NCBI RefSeq assembly: GCF_905475465.1
Contig: NC_062243.1
Coordinates: forward strand, 888,001 to 952,000
Origin: Pieris napi
Taxonomy: Eukaryota; Arthropoda; Insecta; Lepidoptera; Pieridae
Length of the DNA stretch: 64,000 nucleotides
Direction: 5' to 3'
In this document: piece after piece, positions 9,881 to 21,833 of the stretch
Position numbering within the stretch: position 1 is the first letter of the stretch
Layout: each line of letters starts with the position of its first letter
Notes under the pieces: model-generated
Database searches by the model: none
What the model was told of the DNA's origin: nothing
The model's input: only the letters and a program-made list of their open reading frames with translations
Position numbers and translations under genes: made by a program

Positions 9881-11450
9881 GTAAATTATTAAATATATAC
9901 TACTGTAAAACGTAATAAACTTTAATATTTATTTATAAAAAAAATCCGTTGTATATATCTAAAATGATAAAATAATAATAATCAATGCGTGTAGTTAAGC
10001 GTTTCAAACAATATTTACATATTCAAACTTAAAGTTTGCCTGACTTATGTAAATAAAAAACTTAAAAGCTTCAAAGCTTTAATCATAAGCTCGCAGAATC
10101 AACATCTCTATCTTGTCACCTTCATTTAAAGAGAAAATAATAAATACTTAAAATACCGATTATGAAGAGCTTTTCTTATCGTACGAAGCCTGGCGTATCT
10201 GTACATGTTTGTGGGAGCTTTGACAAACTGCATCCCACCCTTCTCCCTCCGAGGGATGAGGTTCTATTTCCAGTTACGTGGGCGATCCATACTAAGCGTT
10301 GTGAATGAACTGCGAGAAGAACAGTTGTTTTGACTTAACGGTTCAAATGTAGATGAAAAATTCAAGTGCTAGGCGTAAGGAATTTTTATTAAAAATTCAT
10401 TAGGTATTTTTGTACAAAGATTTTTTTTAAATTCAGCATTGTTTGTGTTGACTTATTGTTATTAGGATGACGGAATACTATTAGGCCTTTTGAAAAGTAT
10501 ATATGGTGTCTTTCCGTGGCAACTTAAACAGCTGAATTATGAACATCAGAATGTTTTTAAAGTTATAATTAAGGCATAAAAATTGGGGTACCATTTTTAT
10601 GAGCACAGCAAGGTCTTTGACAGTCACAGACTACATAGTGCTTCCAAATAGCTTGTTAAATATCAAGTATTAATTGGGTTTATACATTACCAATGCAATT
10701 CTCTTGAGTTAATCAGAGAGTCCAGATGACTGGTCTTAGTAAAAAAGTATTTCAGGAAATCTAATTTAAAATGAATGAAAATCTTTAACGACACTTATGA
10801 AATGCACAAAACTGTCAATAAATTAACCGAATCAAAATGAGCATTGTGGCGTATTTTATTGTAACTTAAAAAGGCTTTCTTGAATCCAAAAATAGAACCT
10901 CACACCAAAAAGGGTGAAACATTTCGTCCGCGAATTGCCATTACTTTTGACGAGCTTTTAGGGAATAAATAAAAAATATTCCCTTATTTTAACTTCTATA
11001 ATTTAATTTATTAACTTAGGTAACATACTTATGTAAGGCACATCAATCATATAATCTCTTATGAATGGAAAAACACTTTATCTTTCTATATGGATTATAG
11101 AAAGGAGGATCTATTAGGATTTTATTGAGCTTTTTTAGAGATAAAAAATGCTTAAATAGAAGCTGTATAAAAATCAATTTTTCTACGTAGATTGATACAA
11201 ACTGGCTCTTTATTCGAGTTGAAGATTTCTATACAAAAGAACAGTGGTTAAATACACTTCTACGATAAAGGATTTGTATCGATTGTTTTTTTTAGAATTA
11301 ATTACGAAGTAGTTGAAAAAATAATAATATTTACATAGTTGATACGTATACATAATACAAAATTTTAATTCTTCTAACTAATATTTATATTCAACACGCA
11401 AATATGCAGTATTTATAATAATAATAATTAAAAATTAACAATTAGAAAAT
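9881..11450. other. AT-rich intergenic sequence
   Basis: No supported feature. A GC-richer patch at 10180-10290 has no recognisable frame or repeat partner in the window. Confidence 0.5.
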
Positions 11451-11454
11451 TAAA

Positions 11455-11555
11455 AGTAAAGTGTACCTTTAACGCTGGCAGCATTTCCGTACTCTATTGC
11501 GATACTTATTATATGGTGAGAAAAGCACCAGCTTCTTCTAACTATATACTTTTGG
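11455..11555 (-). pseudogene. Retroelement ORF tail, copy 2 (frameshifted)
   Basis: The minus strand reads ...ISIAIEYGNAASVKGT at the 3' side and AGAFLT in another frame upstream, so one frameshift separates them. It shares with copy 1 (8951-9064) both the peptide and the 3' flank word aaatactgcatatttg. Confidence 0.6.
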
Positions 11556-12500
11556 GTACCAGATAACCCTTTCTTATTCAAAGTATCATTGCGTACACTA
11601 CAAGTTACGACTCGTAGTATAACAACGTGTTTGAGTATAGAATCAATCGAGCGACAGTTTCATTAAACGTATAGAAAATCGTGTGGGTGTATGAACAGAT
11701 ACGAATGATTTACAGTATCGCCGTCTCCCACGCACAATGCCAAGCGGAAAATTAAATAATACCCCTTGCCGTGAAATTGTTGCCTTTGATAAGAAACCAA
11801 CTACCTAGAAAAGAGTTGGGATGAAAATAGAATTTGGTACCATATTTTGTATATTTTCGTACATACATAGTTTTAATATTGTAATTGTATGATATACAGC
11901 CAGAAATTGAACGCTTTTATTAGAAAATAAGTTAGAAATATGTCTATTAAAATGCTTTGGCAGAATATTATCAGTTTTACTACTGTTTTATGAAATTTTT
12001 TGGTGAGTAAAAGCGTTCTTGTTATTTTAAATATAGTTAAATAATATGCGAACAGTGCATTAAGCTATTTAAAATTAAAAAATATTAAGTTTGTTGTTTA
12101 CTAACCAATATTAACATTGAAAATAAGACTGAATTGTGACTAAATATGGACTGTGAGTACATTACTTTCGAAATAATATAAGAAACTTGTATGTTTGGTG
12201 AATGCAGGTGAAATATGGCTACCTGGAGGTCATATGTCCAGTTTCTAACAATACAGTAATTTCTCAGTTCAGAAATTGCTAGACTTAAAACCTAGACTTT
12301 TTCATCCGATAAAACCTAGTAATCAGAGGAAATGTTATGTAAATATCCGTACATGTAAATCCTCAAGTTTACAAGCTTCAGTGCAACTATTTCCGTTTCC
12401 AATTGCATTTCCTTTCGTAACACGATTTGCAACAAGACTCTTAGAATCAACGGACATGCGCTCTGTATGCACAATTGCTGAAATTTAATAAAACTATAAT
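11556..12500. other. Intergenic sequence
   Basis: Nothing recognised; AT-rich with one GC-richer patch near 11690-11800. Confidence 0.5.
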
Positions 12501-12503
12501 TTT

Positions 12504-12775
12504 TTAATTATCCACAGACACTCTGAGTCCCAAAGGGATCGCGAGTAAGAATTGGTACGCTCTTCTTTTCTTGAAGGACCCTAAGTCGAATTGGTTCGGA
12601 AATTCTTCAATGGGCAGCTGGTTCCACATAGTGGTGTTGCGCTGCAAAAACTGCCTTAGAAAACGCACATTTGTGAAACTGCGGACGTTGAGGTGATACG
12701 GATAGAATTTCGTATTCTGCCTCGACGTCCGATGATGAAACTCAGTTGCAGGTATTAATCCGAACAAACAACAAC
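12504..12775 (-). mobile_element. CR1/Zenon-like LINE 3' fragment
   Basis: The minus strand is open for 87 codons and reads FHHRTSRQNTKFYPYHLNV, then TTMWNQLPIEEFPNQF and SFKKRRAYQFL. This is the typical C-terminus of a lepidopteran CR1-type LINE protein. The same 3' region recurs at 20455, 22580, 26690, 29315, 30000 and 48190. Placing it in the Zenon/CR1 clade is from memory of the family and tentative. Confidence 0.75.
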
Positions 12776-13079
12776 TATATTTATTTCATTGAAAACTCAG
12801 AATCTAATTTTGTACAACCTACGCCTACATAATACCTTTCACGAAAATTTCAGTATTACAACGTCAAAACCATTTTGTTAATAGCTATGACAAGCCAAAC
12901 TCATTGTCCGCAAAATACGTCCCACGCAATCAAATTTACCTCAAAGCCTCTTTTTATACTTTAGTCGTTTAGTAAACGAAAAACGCAATTTACATTTCAA
13001 TAGAAATTATTATAATCAATCAAACGCTGTACTGCAGATGAGTAAACAGTTGTTCTGTTCGGATTCTTCCAGGCTTAAC
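12776..13079. other. Intergenic sequence
   Basis: Nothing recognised. Confidence 0.5.
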
Positions 13080-13310
13080 CTCGTCATGTGCAGGTCGGCC
13101 ATACAGCGCAGAGGCGATGAGAACTTAGAGATTGTGGTTTAAAACAGAAGGCAAAAGATCACGTGGCCGTTCACCAATAAGATGGACCGATGAAAGACTC
13201 ATGTTCAAATCGAACTGGACAGAAACTAGTGGAAACAGTATGTTCGCTCCAGATGTTTTCTTGCTGACATGAGCTACCGACTGATGAGAGGTATATGACG
13301 TTGTCTCATT
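13080..13310 (+). pseudogene. LINE C-terminal remnant (EGKRSRGRSP)
   Basis: The plus strand reads RRGDENLEIVV, then after a frameshift TEGKRSRGRSPIRWTDE. A related minus-strand remnant lies at 28556-28800 (EGKRSRDRLPTRWTDQ). Such tails end the reverse-transcriptase proteins of RTE-like LINEs; the clade is uncertain. Confidence 0.6.
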
Positions 13311-13314
13311 TGCG

Positions 13315-13440
13315 TATATATCAAATAATGCTGAGCCAGGACCGGTTACAACCACAACAAACACACATTACACACTTATAATGTACCTTATTCTTCACAC
13401 TTATAATGTACCTTATTCCTTAACAAAAATATTTTGTTAT
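13315..13440 (-). repeat. CAGCATTATGCTG repeat arm with short tandem duplication
   Basis: Minus-strand fragment of the family at 485-1760, with aataatgctgagccagg and ggttacaaccacaac. It is followed by a 23-bp unit (cacacttataatgtaccttattc) present twice, at 13371 and 13396. Confidence 0.6.
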
Positions 13441-14267
13441 TTTACTTTATTTTTGCTGATTATTAATATAATTTATTTTAGATAGAAAATTTGGTTTTCT
13501 CTCTGACTTCAACACACAACCTAAGAGTTAACTATAACACATTTATATATATCAGATCTTAGACGTGAAAATTACACTAGTAATAGTTATCGTATCGTTA
13601 TCTCCATTCCAAAAATATCCACAAGAAATAGAACGGAGAATAAAAGAGTTGAAGCGTGCTAATGCAATAGACAGACCACAGATGTAGCTGCGAATTGCGA
13701 AGTAATCACTGCATTGATTGGATGGAAATGTCACGAAAAGCGGGAAAAAACGTTTTATGCGAGATGGAAAACGTAAGCTGTATTTGTTCTTATGAGAATA
13801 TGAACATAGATAAAAAAGTGTGACAGACAAAAAAAAATTTAAATAAACTTTCAACGAAGACTTCACATAGTCTTCTTCTCTTCTACTTCTTAACTTACTT
13901 CTATTTGAAAAAGTTGTTATCCGAGGTTTAATTTGTCTTTGCTTATATATAACCTTAAATATCAATTTAAATAATCATCAAATAATCTCTTAATCATGGT
14001 TGACCAGGGAATACACTTCTTTATAACCAATAGCAGAAAACAAACCAAGATTCATGGCGTTAATTTTTAGGATTTATTATTAGACTAGCTCTATAGAATT
14101 CCTTTTTATGTAAGTATCCTTAGAAAACTTATTAGAAATATTCATGCATGAAGTTGATTTTCCTATATGTACAAAAAATATGTGTAAATAAAATAGTTTC
14201 GACAAATTGTTTATTATAAAATATAACAGAAGAAACAACACAAACAAAGAACAATAAAATATAATAA
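13441..14267. other. Intergenic sequence
   Basis: The minus strand is open for 137 codons at 13552-13965, but the frame is AT-driven with no recognisable domain or paralogue, so I do not call it a gene. Confidence 0.5.
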
Positions 14268-14455
14268 CTAAAATATATTATTAAAAGGAGTCCCTTTAGG
14301 CAAGGTTCCGAAGATACTGGCAGCGTTCCCCTTTTGAATAGCTAGACTAATTCTTTGTCCGAGGTAGCTGCCACCTCTTCGGTCTCCTGTGATGTCGACT
14401 AACCTTTTTGCTATTTCTTTAAAAAGCCTTATAGCAATAATATAATTATTCTATA
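14268..14455 (-). pseudogene. Retroelement ORF tail, copy 3 (best preserved)
   Basis: About 60 codons are open to a TAG at 14268-14270. They read AIRLFKEIAKRLVDITGD, then RRGGSYLGQRISLAIQKGN and AASIFGTLP. This is the longest copy of the peptide also seen at 8951 and 11455. An AATAAA-containing AT-rich flank follows on the minus strand. I infer the C-terminal end of a retrotransposon protein; the family is not assigned. Confidence 0.65.
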
Positions 14456-14689
14456 ATAATAAGTATGATTTAGTTTACCAATAGAATAGTGAATCAATCA
14501 AATTCGATTTTTATTCATACTTTTGAAATCTGGTCTTGATCAGGTAATATTAAAACCAAGCTAAACCATATTACAGGAAATATGTACAACATAATTATAG
14601 CATTTTGCGCTATGTTTTGTAATTTGAGTTCATTTTTTTGTGTTCCTATAGTAATGTTGTTATGTGTAGACTTATTTATTGTAAACATT

Positions 14690-14945
14690 TTTTTTTAAAG
14701 ACAATTCACACCAATTGACCTAGTCCCATGCTAAGCTGGTGAAGCTTGTGTTATGGGTACTAGGCAACGGATATACATACATATTATAGATAGATAGACA
14801 TATAAATACATATCTAAACACCCAAGACCTAAGAACAACACCAAATGCTCATCACATCGATGTTCGCCTCAGCCGGGGCTCGAACCCGGGACCCATGGAT
14901 TCGCAGTCAGGGGTACTAACCACTAGACCAATGAGTCGTCTATAG
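14690..14945 (-). mobile_element. tRNA-derived SINE (second family)
   Basis: The minus-strand head reads TTGGTCTAGTGGTTAGTACC (A-box region), then CCCGGGTTCGAGCCCCGG (B box). The body follows with cttgtgttatgggtactagg-like text, and it ends in a run of A (T8 on the plus strand near 14690). The head is tRNA-like but has no intact cloverleaf. It is a different family from the SINE at 47390-47695. Confidence 0.7.
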
Positions 14946-14963
14946 AATTCATTTATATACAGC

Positions 14964-15029
14964 CGTTATATATTCTGTATAATCTGTTATATATTCTGTA
15001 TAACAACAGATTATACAGAATATATAACG
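14964..15029. repeat. Perfect 25-bp-arm hairpin
   Basis: Arms 14964-14988 and 15005-15029 are exact reverse complements across a 16-bp spacer. The left arm and spacer themselves contain an 18-bp direct duplication (gttatatattctgtataa at 14965 and 14986). It starts 19 bp beyond the SINE head. It could arise from template switching or be a mobile-element end. Confidence 0.85.
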
Positions 15030-15173
15030 AAAATAATAAAACTTCAGTTAATCAATTGAAATTCCGTCACATAAGGCAATTGAAAAGTCGTCATTCGTAA
15101 CCTATAAAACGTGTACATAAAAATCTTTAGCGCCGCGTTATCTTGATTAGCCACTCTTCAATATGACGCATTT

Positions 15174-15235
15174 GTGACGTCACAGGGTGCGTTGGGTGAC
15201 GTCACAGACGCGAGTGCGTAGACCGAAGTGCGTAG
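15174..15235. promoter_or_regulatory. Paired CRE palindromes plus repeated GTGCGTAG
   Basis: Two identical 12-mers GTGACGTCACAG sit at 15174-15185 and 15196-15207, exactly 22 bp apart (two helical turns). Each contains the full CREB/ATF palindrome TGACGTCA. GTGCGTAG follows twice (15214-15221 and 15228-15235). The patch is GC-rich within AT-rich flanks. No gene start is evident nearby, so function is inference. Confidence 0.5.
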
Positions 15236-15588
15236 TTGTCCTCTGCAATTGATTTTAAGTCTTTTGTGGAAACTCTAAGACTTATTTTGCTAAAGCTTAG
15301 ACGTTTTAAGAAAGGAGAGAATAATTAAAGTAACGTGTTTTTATTTATGGAATGTATTTATTTGGAATTAAGAACGTTTTCGTCGAATACAATAAAGTCG
15401 GAGCTTTAAAGATTTTAAGTACCTACAGCAATTATATTTTATGTGTGTATTGTAAAATAAATGACATAAAAGATTGTGAGAGCTGAAAAGTTTCTATTGT
15501 AAATAATCGAATATATTAATTTATCTCTTTTCTTGCTTGGTTAAAAACATTAGATCTGAATATGTTATGTAATGAATTTACGTGTATA
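15236..15588. other. Intergenic sequence
   Basis: Nothing recognised. Confidence 0.5.
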
Positions 15589-15589
15589 T

Positions 15590-15845
15590 ATTAAACTAGC
15601 GGATCCAACAGACTTTGTCCTGAAAACACTTCTTAGATACAAAAAAATATATCGAATTGTATAGATAAATAACCTAGACACCGACTGCAGCGCCATCTGC
15701 CGGGCTGATTTGTAAATCTAAGCCATCCAGGGCGCCACCCAAACGTATACAAAAAAATCATTCAAATCGGACCAGCCGTTTAGGAGGAGTTCAGTGACAT
15801 ACACACGTACAGTAGAAATACGTGTATAAATAAAGAAGTTCTATA
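15590..15845 (+). repeat. RTE-like 3' end / SINE-like repeat
   Basis: Starts 'actagcggatccaacagac' and ends 'tcaaatcggaccagccgttt', 'aggaggagttcagtgacata' and an AT-rich tail. This head and tail are common in lepidopteran interspersed repeats. Only non-coding sequence is present. Confidence 0.6.
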
Positions 15846-16429
15846 TACTTAGTACTTGCGTAAAATAAATACAAAAATACAATTTCAAGCAAATATATCA
15901 TAAAGTCTTAATGTGATATGTTAAATAAGCGATCAATGTCTATATATTAGACAAAAACGGAATCAAAAATACATCTGTCAAAATAAAACAGGAACACCGG
16001 TTTCGTAAAATCGGTAATCCCCTTTAATATCGCAATATGTAACAGATCCGTAATCTCTTTTTAATTTACAGTAAACTTTCGGTCGACAAAACAGAATGTT
16101 TGCATATATCAAGCTTTTGCGTCATTCATCCACCCTCCATTCAAGGTAGTTATCCTATAGCTATCCCGCTCACTCCTATTAATTTTGCGTTATTGCCGTC
16201 TCCCTTGTCCGCCCACGATTCCGCCCGCCCACGCGCCCATTCAGAAATCGAGGTTAGATCTATGTACTTTTAGACTGGTTTTATTTTTGAAAACGAAAGC
16301 TTTTAATTAAAACTCGCTTTAAGCCTTTTTTTCTCCATATTTGAGAGATTCTTGATGATTATTGATATTATTGTGCATATAGAAGTGAAATTTACATTTT
16401 CCCCTGTTAGGTTATTTTATATATCTTTT
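15846..16429. other. Intergenic sequence
   Basis: No feature supported. A C-rich patch (16185-16240, repeated cgcccacg/cgcccgccc) is the only compositional irregularity. Confidence 0.5.
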
Positions 16430-16670
16430 AACAGGCTTAGTGGCTTCAGCTTGCGACTCTCATCCCTGAGATCGAACCTACGATCCCCGGCTAGGCATCA
16501 ATGTGCTTTCAGTCTCTGTATTAAGTAAACGCTCGCTCCTACGGTTAAGGATAATATCGTTAGTAAACCGGCATGTTAGCCCCAAAATGTCGGCGTATGT
16601 CAGGCACAATAGGTTGACATACTTGCCTGTTAGACAAAATATCACGAAACAAATAAGGAAAGGTCGCGCC
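16430..16670 (+). mobile_element. tRNA-derived SINE (main family), diverged
   Basis: Head 'gcttagtggcttcagcttgc' and 'gagatcgaacctacgatccc', then a tail with 'cggcgtatgtcaggcacaat' and 'acttgcctgttagacaaaa'. The order matches the fuller copy at 47390-47695. Confidence 0.7.
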
Positions 16671-16884
16671 ACTGTTTTTTTTTAATTTGATATGTTTACC
16701 ATACCAGGAAAATCAATAATAAAAAGTGCTTTTAAAATATACAAGATAATGAAACTTATTAAATCTTGATTCCAATAATTTCCATCAATTATTTTGAGTC
16801 ATTACTATTTTATCAATCTAATCATAGTAGATAAAATCATTAACACACAGATAATAGGAAAATAATTTACATATTTATTTTTTT

Positions 16885-17220
16885 ATGTACACATTAATGA
16901 AAGATAACCCGGCAAACATTGTTTCGCCATGTATATTATTTCTAGGAAATATTTTTTTAGTTCAATAAAAATAACTATCTACAATAATAAAAAAAATTGG
17001 TGTTGATCGTAGAGGGTTGAAAATTAGGGGTTGTATGTATTTTTGTATGCTGTATAATATAAAAACAAAACCATGTCCAAAAAATATTGTTTTAAAATAT
17101 TTATTGTCTTTGGTGTTTGGACACCCCTTATAGATATAGATAGTAGCCGATTCTCGAGCCGTTTCGGAGGAGTATGGGAAAGAATATTGTTACACGAGAA
17201 TTTTATATATTAGATTAATT
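16885..17220 (+). repeat. RTE-like interspersed repeat, near full length
   Basis: Runs from 'ataacccggcaaacattgtt' through 'ggttgaaaattaggggttg' and 'tggtgtttggacacccctta' to 'cgagccgtttcggaggagta' and a terminal tatatattaga. The minus-strand fragment at 52655-52755 matches its first ~100 bp. Non-coding. Confidence 0.65.
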
Positions 17221-18055
17221 CCATCAAAATAGGGCGTTTTTTATTTGCCATTTTCCAATAGTTTCCAATATTTCAAGTTAATATTACACAAATTCGAACC
17301 TATTTAGGTGAAGAGGATCGTAACTAGAATGTAATTTGCGAGAGAACTTCCAAGTTGTTACATAATGTGACGTTGTTTGCGGTAATTTGCTAAGACCCGG
17401 GAATCGGGAATTAGGGTCAGGGCAAGAGAGAATTTCTTTACTTACGTACGTTCTTAAAGTACGTACGCTTTTTACACACGGCTGTGGGTGCCAAATGTAT
17501 TACTGCGCTGTATTAAAAATTGCTAGACCATGGCAATCAAACTTTCAGCTTCTCGATTACAGATACCGTACTTTCAAAGAGATGATTATTACGTCATAGT
17601 CGTAGAATAGTGACGGATTTCACAAATAGTAAACTTTACAGGGCGGCCATTTCAAAATAGTATAATCATGTTAGTTTTTGTCATAACTATTTTAATTCAT
17701 ATTCTGTTATTATGAAAATTGGCATACAAGCAAACAAAACGATTTGTTTTGAAACAAAATAAAAATGATAACATCAAATGAAACAATTTTCTAGAAATAT
17801 CACATGCTTCTATCAAATCCATCACTTTGCCGACTGATTAATTTGGAATTTAAAACAAATGGATTTCTTTTTAATGTAGCCGTAATATTTAGTCAATGTA
17901 GTATCTAAATATGATAAAAAGTTGATTTTGGATTTATTCAAATCCGATCATGACGATTAATTGTCAAGGCACAACGATTCTACTAGAATCGCAATAATAC
18001 TCGATAATACTAGAAAGGTTTGATATACTTTTACGTAAGGGAATTTTTTTCTTTA
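17221..18055. other. Intergenic sequence
   Basis: No gene. Two ACGTACG words in inverted arrangement at about 17453-17470 form a small palindrome; I attach no function. Confidence 0.5.
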
Positions 18056-18370
18056 ATAAAATCCCTGAGGCTCTTTTATCTATGCCTTTTAATAAATTTA
18101 AGAAAAGCTGTGTAAAAAGGCTTACTATAAAGTTAACGATTAGCTTCTTGATAAAGGGGCCTGGGACTAGTGCAAGACAGGCTTCTTCTAATTAATTTGC
18201 GATATTTGTTTTAAAATAAGTGTTGTTTGATGATTTGCTATTTTAAAAGAGAACCGAGAGTTTTTTATGCCGGCGTTTTCTCTCGGTCTACACACTCTGT
18301 CTTCTTTGCCGATGAGTAGGGATGTCTACCTTATAACCATAATATTTTTTTTTTTTTACTGACATCAAAT
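18056..18370 (+). mobile_element. LINE 3' fragment (KFKKSCVKRL)
   Basis: The plus strand reads KIPEALLSMPFNKFKKSCVK, a typical LINE protein C-terminus. It is followed by a UTR with 'agagaaccgagagttttt' pairing with 'ttctctcggtct' and ending near a T run. No other copy in the window. Confidence 0.55.
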
Positions 18371-18579
18371 ATATTTAATTATTTTTAATTATTATAATAT
18401 ACTTACACTTTTGATCCTGGTTTAAAATAGCTGCATTTTACCACTTACATGCCAAGTAAAGGCCCGTTGCATCCCTTATAATTTTTATGTATTGTGTTTC
18501 TTTAATTTTTTTGCAAAGAAGTGTAAATAAATAAAGGATTTATTAATGACAGTAGACCATAACGGCCTACTAACTACTA

Positions 18580-18925
18580 ATAAATGCGCACATAGAAAGA
18601 AAGTACATTGGTGCACAGCCGGGGATCGAACCTACGAAGCACTCTACTGATGAAGTTCTTTAGCACGATTTATTCTTCTAACACATTCTTAAATTTAAAT
18701 GAGATGCTTCAAAATTTAAAAACAATCTTATTCAAAAACTAAAGTGACAGTCAAGATTCAACTGTTTAAAATGTAACTAATGAATATTATACCATATATG
18801 AAAAGTTGCGACGTGTGTCAGGCACAGAAGGCTGATCACCTACGTCCCTGTTAGATTGACAAATTATCATGAAACACATTCAGAATTCTTAGGCCCAGAT
18901 ATAAAAAGGGTTATAACGCCACTGG
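18580..18925. mobile_element. Two SINE pieces in opposite orientation
   Basis: 18585-18645 is a minus-strand SINE head (cacagccggggatcgaacct). 18790-18925 is a plus-strand SINE tail (gtgtgtcaggcacagaaggc ... tgatcacctacgtccctgtt). The head and tail of one family lie head-inverted with ~145 bp between. Confidence 0.6.
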
Positions 18926-20454
18926 TTATTTTAATTAACTGCATAAAAATATTGCCACGTGGTAATCATTGATCTGCACCACGTACAAATTATTTATGCA
19001 TGTTACAAACCATTCATGTATTTCCATTCAGTATTTCCTCAGTCGGGCAACATTGCAGTACAATTTATAAGGCGCTAATGTGTTTGAAGATTTGCACGCT
19101 ACTTTTATTAAACGAGATTGTTTTGGTCAAATATAATATACGACTGGAAACTTTACGAATCTTTTTAGATTGAGAGTGATTGGGATCGTATACCAAATTA
19201 TGATAGGCACTAAAAACCCTAATTATTGTTTTTACAGCTTTGATTTAGTTTCAATAAGTACCTGACAACATTAAAAATATTATTATTTATGTTCATTTCT
19301 AAGGTAAAAGGATTATATTAGGGTAAAACCTCTAAGAAATTAATTTTTTTATAATATAAATGCAATTAATTTTTTATATAATTTTTTTTTACGAATTATT
19401 ATTTATAAACTTTCACATTTTTAATTAAATAATCGTTATGCAGATTCGGTAACATGAAACGTTTAGAACAATTCCCATTATTTGCTATACATCTTAAAAC
19501 AATTTTTTCTGGCAGATTATGACATCAACTGCCTTTGAATGGTTTGGACCTGCCGATTGACTGTTCGTGTACAAACTGCCTTTTTGGATCCACCGCCCTG
19601 TGATATTTGGAAGGGGTATAAATGGCCAGTTCAAGGTCTAGGTCAAAGTTCATTGCAATTGCGCACTGACCTTGTTCTGCATAGTCTATCGATTTTACCC
19701 TGCAATTTAGGGTTGTCTTTAAGTTTTATTTTTAATTTTTGTACGTGCAATAATATAAATAAATATATAAACATATGACAATGTGGTGCAAAATATCTTA
19801 TGTCTAAAATACTAATACTATTTAATATAATTTAAAGAATTTTGAAATAAATTATGTCAAAATCGTGAGTTTTATCGTCAATTAAAAATGTTTAATATCA
19901 ATTTTTAAATTGTATTACACAATATTACGTGTTAATTATAATTATCCGTTATTTATTTCTATTACATATTAATTTTAAATGGTTTACTATAATTTAAAGT
20001 ACAATGTTAGGTAGAAAATTGCAGTAAGTATATTTAACCTTTAGATAACAATTAGTAGTAAATAAATGAACTGGCAAGTTTGTAACTATAGAATCAAAAC
20101 AACTTTGTATTCTTTTGTTTCGTTTCGATTAATAAAATAAATAAGCAAAGGTTAGTTTTGCGCAAAAGGTTCTTGATACAAATATAGGTGCAATAAAATC
20201 GTATGTTGAAGTAAAATAGTTTTGCGTTCAAGTATTTTTAATACCAGCTGGTATTCTAAATAGTAAGGAATCCTTTCTTAGGGAAGACTGAACTACTTTT
20301 GAGGAAAACAAGACTTGGAAAGCTGAGTATTTTTACATATACACAGTATGATTCTGAGGATGCGGCTATCTCTACCACATGATGTCACAATGTCTCTCTG
20401 CATCTTCTACCACATTTACCATAGAGTGTTCAGAGAAATTTTTTGAACTGTACC
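18926..20454. other. AT-rich intergenic sequence
   Basis: No supported feature. A moderately GC-richer stretch at 19510-19700 may be an old repeat but has no partner in the window. Confidence 0.5.
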
Positions 20455-20578
20455 TACAGCTGAGTTTCATCATCGGATGTCAAGGCAGAATACAAAATAC
20501 CATCCGTATCACCTCGACGTCCGTCGTTCCACAACTGAGCGTTGTTGGAACCAGCTGCCCACTGAAGTATTTCTGAAC
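20455..20578 (+). mobile_element. CR1/Zenon-like LINE fragment, plus strand
   Basis: Contains 'catcatcggatgtcaaggca' and 'atcacctcgacgtccgtcgt', the same C-terminal coding block as 12504-12775 but in the opposite orientation, with an internal deletion before 'aaccagctgcccactgaag'. Confidence 0.65.
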
Positions 20579-21416
20579 TATTTCTATCTAGTTAATACAT
20601 AAGTACCCTTGTTCCCGTTTATAATTACGTTAGAAAATTAGTTACCAAAACCACAAAAACCTTTATAAAACCGGTATTTGCAAACCCGCTCACCGGAACT
20701 GTCCCTTGTTTGTAGGCACTCAAACGTTTTTGCGAAATAAGCGCAAATTCAATCCTGTTTTTTCTTTATGAGTATCATTTTCCTTTGTCCCTTTACGAAA
20801 GCTTCGTATCACTTTTCATCGCACCAGCGCTATCAAGGTTGGAAATGTGCAAGGAATTTTAGACCTTGGTGATATTAAATTTCTATATTTTTTTGTCGAG
20901 GTTGCCGTGAATATTGTGTGCGCAACAATTGCTCTCTGAAAGTGACCTTTGTTGTATAAATTCAATATGTTTACTCCTATTATTAAAAATACGAGTTACA
21001 TTTCGTATATCAAAGAATATGTAGTTTATGGTGTTCTAGGTTTTAATACTTTATGTTCTACATAATGTGTTAAATTAATGGATTAGTCTTATTATTTTAG
21101 TTTTATTATTTAGATATTATTAAAAAAATATAAAAAAAAAATCCCCTAAAAATTCTTTAAAATTACATACAGACAATAAAGTTATATAATATACATTCAA
21201 CAAAAAATTAAAAATGCTTTAATGTAATCGTAAACATAGATAATAAATCAAAGTCATTGTGTCATTTTATCACCAGTTACATGTACGTAGAAACAAGCCT
21301 GGCCTAACATAATTATTTTTATCGATTCGCTATAGTTTATTGACCCCGTATACTGTGTTATTATCTCACAGGAATGATAAGTTTTATCGTACACTTATTC
21401 TTCATGTAATTAATTT
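20579..21416. other. Intergenic sequence
   Basis: Nothing recognised. Confidence 0.5.
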
Positions 21417-21604
21417 AAAGAAAAAACTTTTATTACCGGATTAAAGTTATGTATTATTATAAATTTACAATTATTTAACATAATTTTAAATTTATCCGAC
21501 GTTTCGCGTGCTTTACAGCGTGCGTGGTCACGGTGACTATGTTAAATAATTGTAAATTTATAATAATACATAACTTTAATCCGGTAAAAAAAAGTTTTTC
21601 TTAA
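21417..21604. mobile_element. Foldback element, copy 2 (short form)
   Basis: Nearly perfect arms of about 64 bp (21417-21481 and 21540-21604) close on a ~58-bp loop containing 'gacgtttcgcgtgctttac' and 'gcgtgcgtggtcacggtgac'. The interior frame present in copies 1 and 3 is missing, so this is an internally deleted form. The word ATGTAATTAATT flanks the element on both sides (left near 21404, right near 21619). Confidence 0.82.
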
Positions 21605-21833
21605 ATGTGTAAAGGTTATGTAATTAATTGTCAATGTTTCTTACACCTAACATGCATATTATAAAACAAAACACAGACAATATACAAAGCCAAAACAGAT
21701 TACATTGATAAACAATGAATATGAAACAGGAAACATAAGTAAGTGCATTAATATACAAAAAGAAAACAATAAAAGAAAACTGAAATTTAGCATTAAACAA
21801 ACGACAATTAATACATAATATTCAAAGATAAAC

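Noticed and set aside
13552..13965. 137-codon minus-strand open frame
   Set aside because: No domain, paralogue, signal or splice support; AT-driven codons.
14871..14940. A tRNA gene on the minus strand
   Set aside because: A and B boxes are present but stems do not pair into a full cloverleaf, and a SINE body follows; same reasoning for 47402-47456 and 53160-53220.
17450..17475. ACGTACG palindrome as an operator
   Set aside because: Isolated, no gene nearby, short enough to be chance.
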